Part shown: positions 39,247 to 40,167 of the stretch, in pieces
How the letters are laid out: every line of letters begins with the position of its first letter
How positions within the stretch are numbered: the stretch's first letter is position 1
DNA from: Kiritimatiellia bacterium
Lineage (GTDB): Bacteria; Verrucomicrobiota; Kiritimatiellia; SLAD01
Direction: 5' to 3'
Assembly (NCBI GenBank): GCA_007136425.1
Contig: SLGY01000016.1
Span: forward strand, 1 to 40,167
DNA length: 40,167 nucleotides
Made by a program: the position numbers and the translations under genes
Notes under the pieces: model-generated
Seen by the model: only the letters and a program-made list of their open reading frames with translations
Databases searched by the model: none
What the model was told of the DNA's origin: nothing

Positions 39247-40167
39247 TCATTCGTCCAATCCGAACAGGATCCGGAAGAACATGCGGCTTTCAAGATCGTC
39301 CTTCGACAGACGCCCTTGATATTCCTCGCGATGAGAGTTCAACGGAACAGTGACCCACGACAGATTCGTGTCCGCAACCCAGGTCGCCAGGTTTGTCGAC
39401 TGTTCCACCTCGAAGTACGCCTCGCCGGAGATATCCGTCCTCCACGGAAGAGCAATCAACGGTTCTCCCCCATTCAGGTGAATCACCAGGGGACGCTGAT
39501 CCGGAACTTCGGGCGCGAGGCCGGTCGTGTAGGCCACCAGGTTGGGAATGCCGGTGCCGTAGGGGTCGTCACCGGGTTCCTGTTCCCCCTCCGGGATGTC
39601 CTGCTCCATCACCCATTCCTCGTACGTCTGGGGCTCCGGCGGATCGGTGAGGACGGATAATTCCGATCCGATGACCTGGAAATGATCTGAAAATTCGCCC
39701 TCGTTCGTGCCGTCGAATCGAAGCCTGTTTTCCGCAAACATGGTCTCGTAATCCGTCTGGTCATACCCGTTTATCGTCAGCGTCGCCGTCGAGCCTTGCA
39801 CGTTCAGGAAGTTTACATACCCTTCCCCCCAGTCGATCGGGTCCGCGCTATCGATCACCAAACTCCCGGCGCCGCCGAAGGTAATGTATCCGGAGGTAAA
39901 CGACTCGTTGTCGTATACGCGCAGTGCTTCCGCCGTCAATTGACCGCCGGTAATGCGGGCCACCGTCGTGGTCACGCTACGCGAGCCGAACAGGCGAATG
40001 GCCGAGGCGGTTAAATTGCCGCCGCTCATCTCCAGTCCCGCCTGCTCGAAGTTCAGATCGCCCGCTGACGTCAAACCGCCGGACTTGATATCGAGCAACG
40101 CTTCAGTGTGGATATCGAGAACGCCCTCCGTGTCGGTCCGGGACAGATTCCCGCCGTCGATGGTCAC
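39247..40167 (-). CDS. C-terminal part of a large secreted repeat protein, 5' end outside the window
   Basis: 306 codons are visible; the frame is open at the window edge, so the true start lies beyond it. The visible N-terminal part is a beta-helix-like series with recurring GGxL/IxGGxL and D-I-x-S-G patterns (LTSAGDLNFEQAGLEMSGGNLTAS, VARITGGQLTAEAL), as found in autotransporter-like or polymorphic surface repeat proteins. The last 130 residues (QTYEEWVMEQDIPEGE...DDPYGTGIPNLVAYTTG...LPWRTDISGEAYFEVEQSTNLATW) match the C-terminus of the sulfatase about as well as close paralogues and the giant propeller protein more weakly. It is probably exported to the cell surface. Function is unknown. 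Confidence 0.7.
   Translation of the reverse strand: MTIDGGNLSRTDTEGVLDIHTEALLDIKSGGLTSAGDLNFEQAGLEMSGGNLTASAIRLFGSRSVTTTVARITGGQLTAEALRVYDNESFTSGYITFGGAGSLVIDSADPIDWGEGYVNFLNVQGSTATLTINGYDQTDYETMFAENRLRFDGTNEGEFSDHFQVIGSELSVLTDPPEPQTYEEWVMEQDIPEGEQEPGDDPYGTGIPNLVAYTTGLAPEVPDQRPLVIHLNGGEPLIALPWRTDISGEAYFEVEQSTNLATWVADTNLSWVTVPLNSHREEYQGRLSKDDLESRMFFRILFGLDE

Overview
The window is GC-rich and densely coded. It contains no RNA genes, insertion sequences or CRISPR arrays that I can see, and no gene-free stretch longer than about 300 bases. The gene content points to a bacterium of the PVC superphylum, most likely Kiritimatiellota or a close relative. The reasons are a PEP-CTERM secreted protein, a very large sulfatase, huge secreted proteins built from LamG/concanavalin-like modules and Asp-box propellers, a glycyl radical enzyme, an AraC regulator with a cupin sensor, and a phytanoyl-CoA dioxygenase-like protein. 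The phylum is an inference from gene content only.

Layout. (1) Bases 1-2645, plus strand: an SRPBCC protein (cut by the window edge), a short-chain dehydrogenase and a photolyase of the bacterial cryptochrome/photolyase family; this trio resembles light-stress clusters in other bacteria. (2) 2830-5538: a membrane-anchored 5'-nucleotidase, then a convergent TruC-like pseudouridine synthase. (3) 5664-8162: a ROK-family sugar kinase-like protein and an N-acetylhexosamine-1-kinase-like phosphotransferase. (4) 8295-10708: 6-phosphogluconate dehydrogenase and an HpcH/HpaI-type aldolase, divergently transcribed from one short region with two AT-rich palindromes. (5) 20217 down to 10788, minus strand: a compact four-gene operon of two paralogous secreted Asp-box proteins, a 2-keto-3-deoxygluconate-kinase-like enzyme and a HAD phosphatase. 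(6) 20387-25351: an AraC regulator divergent from a translationally coupled trio of glycyl radical enzyme, activating enzyme and Fe(II)/2-oxoglutarate oxygenase-like protein. (7) 33273 down to 25356, minus strand: a four-repeat LamG protein, a D-lyxose/mannose isomerase, a PfkB sugar kinase and a GH38 alpha-mannosidase-like protein. (8) 40167 down to 33454, minus strand: the end of a secreted repeat protein, a PEP-CTERM protein, a multi-domain sulfatase and a class I aldolase.

How it fits together. The window looks like several linked loci for digesting sulfated or uronate- and mannose-containing glycans. Secreted propeller, lectin-like and sulfatase proteins act outside the cytoplasm, and small kinases, isomerases and aldolases act inside. 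In locus 7 a plausible route is mannoside to mannose (GH38), mannose to fructose (isomerase), fructose to fructose-6-phosphate (PfkB). In loci 4 and 5 a plausible route is release of a uronate, conversion to 2-keto-3-deoxygluconate, then phosphorylation and aldol cleavage.

The most interesting signals are: (a) a recurring palindrome with core TGATATATCA upstream of five genes or operons of loci 4, 5, 7 and 8, suggesting one shared regulator; (b) an oxygen-sensitive glycyl radical enzyme of dehydratase type (Cys-Gly-Glu active site) coupled to an oxygenase-fold gene; (c) a GH38 protein whose catalytic Asp is replaced by Phe; (d) a short-chain dehydrogenase whose catalytic Tyr is replaced by Ile; (e) near-identical modules shared between the sulfatase and the PEP-CTERM protein, and a C-terminal module shared by three secreted proteins.
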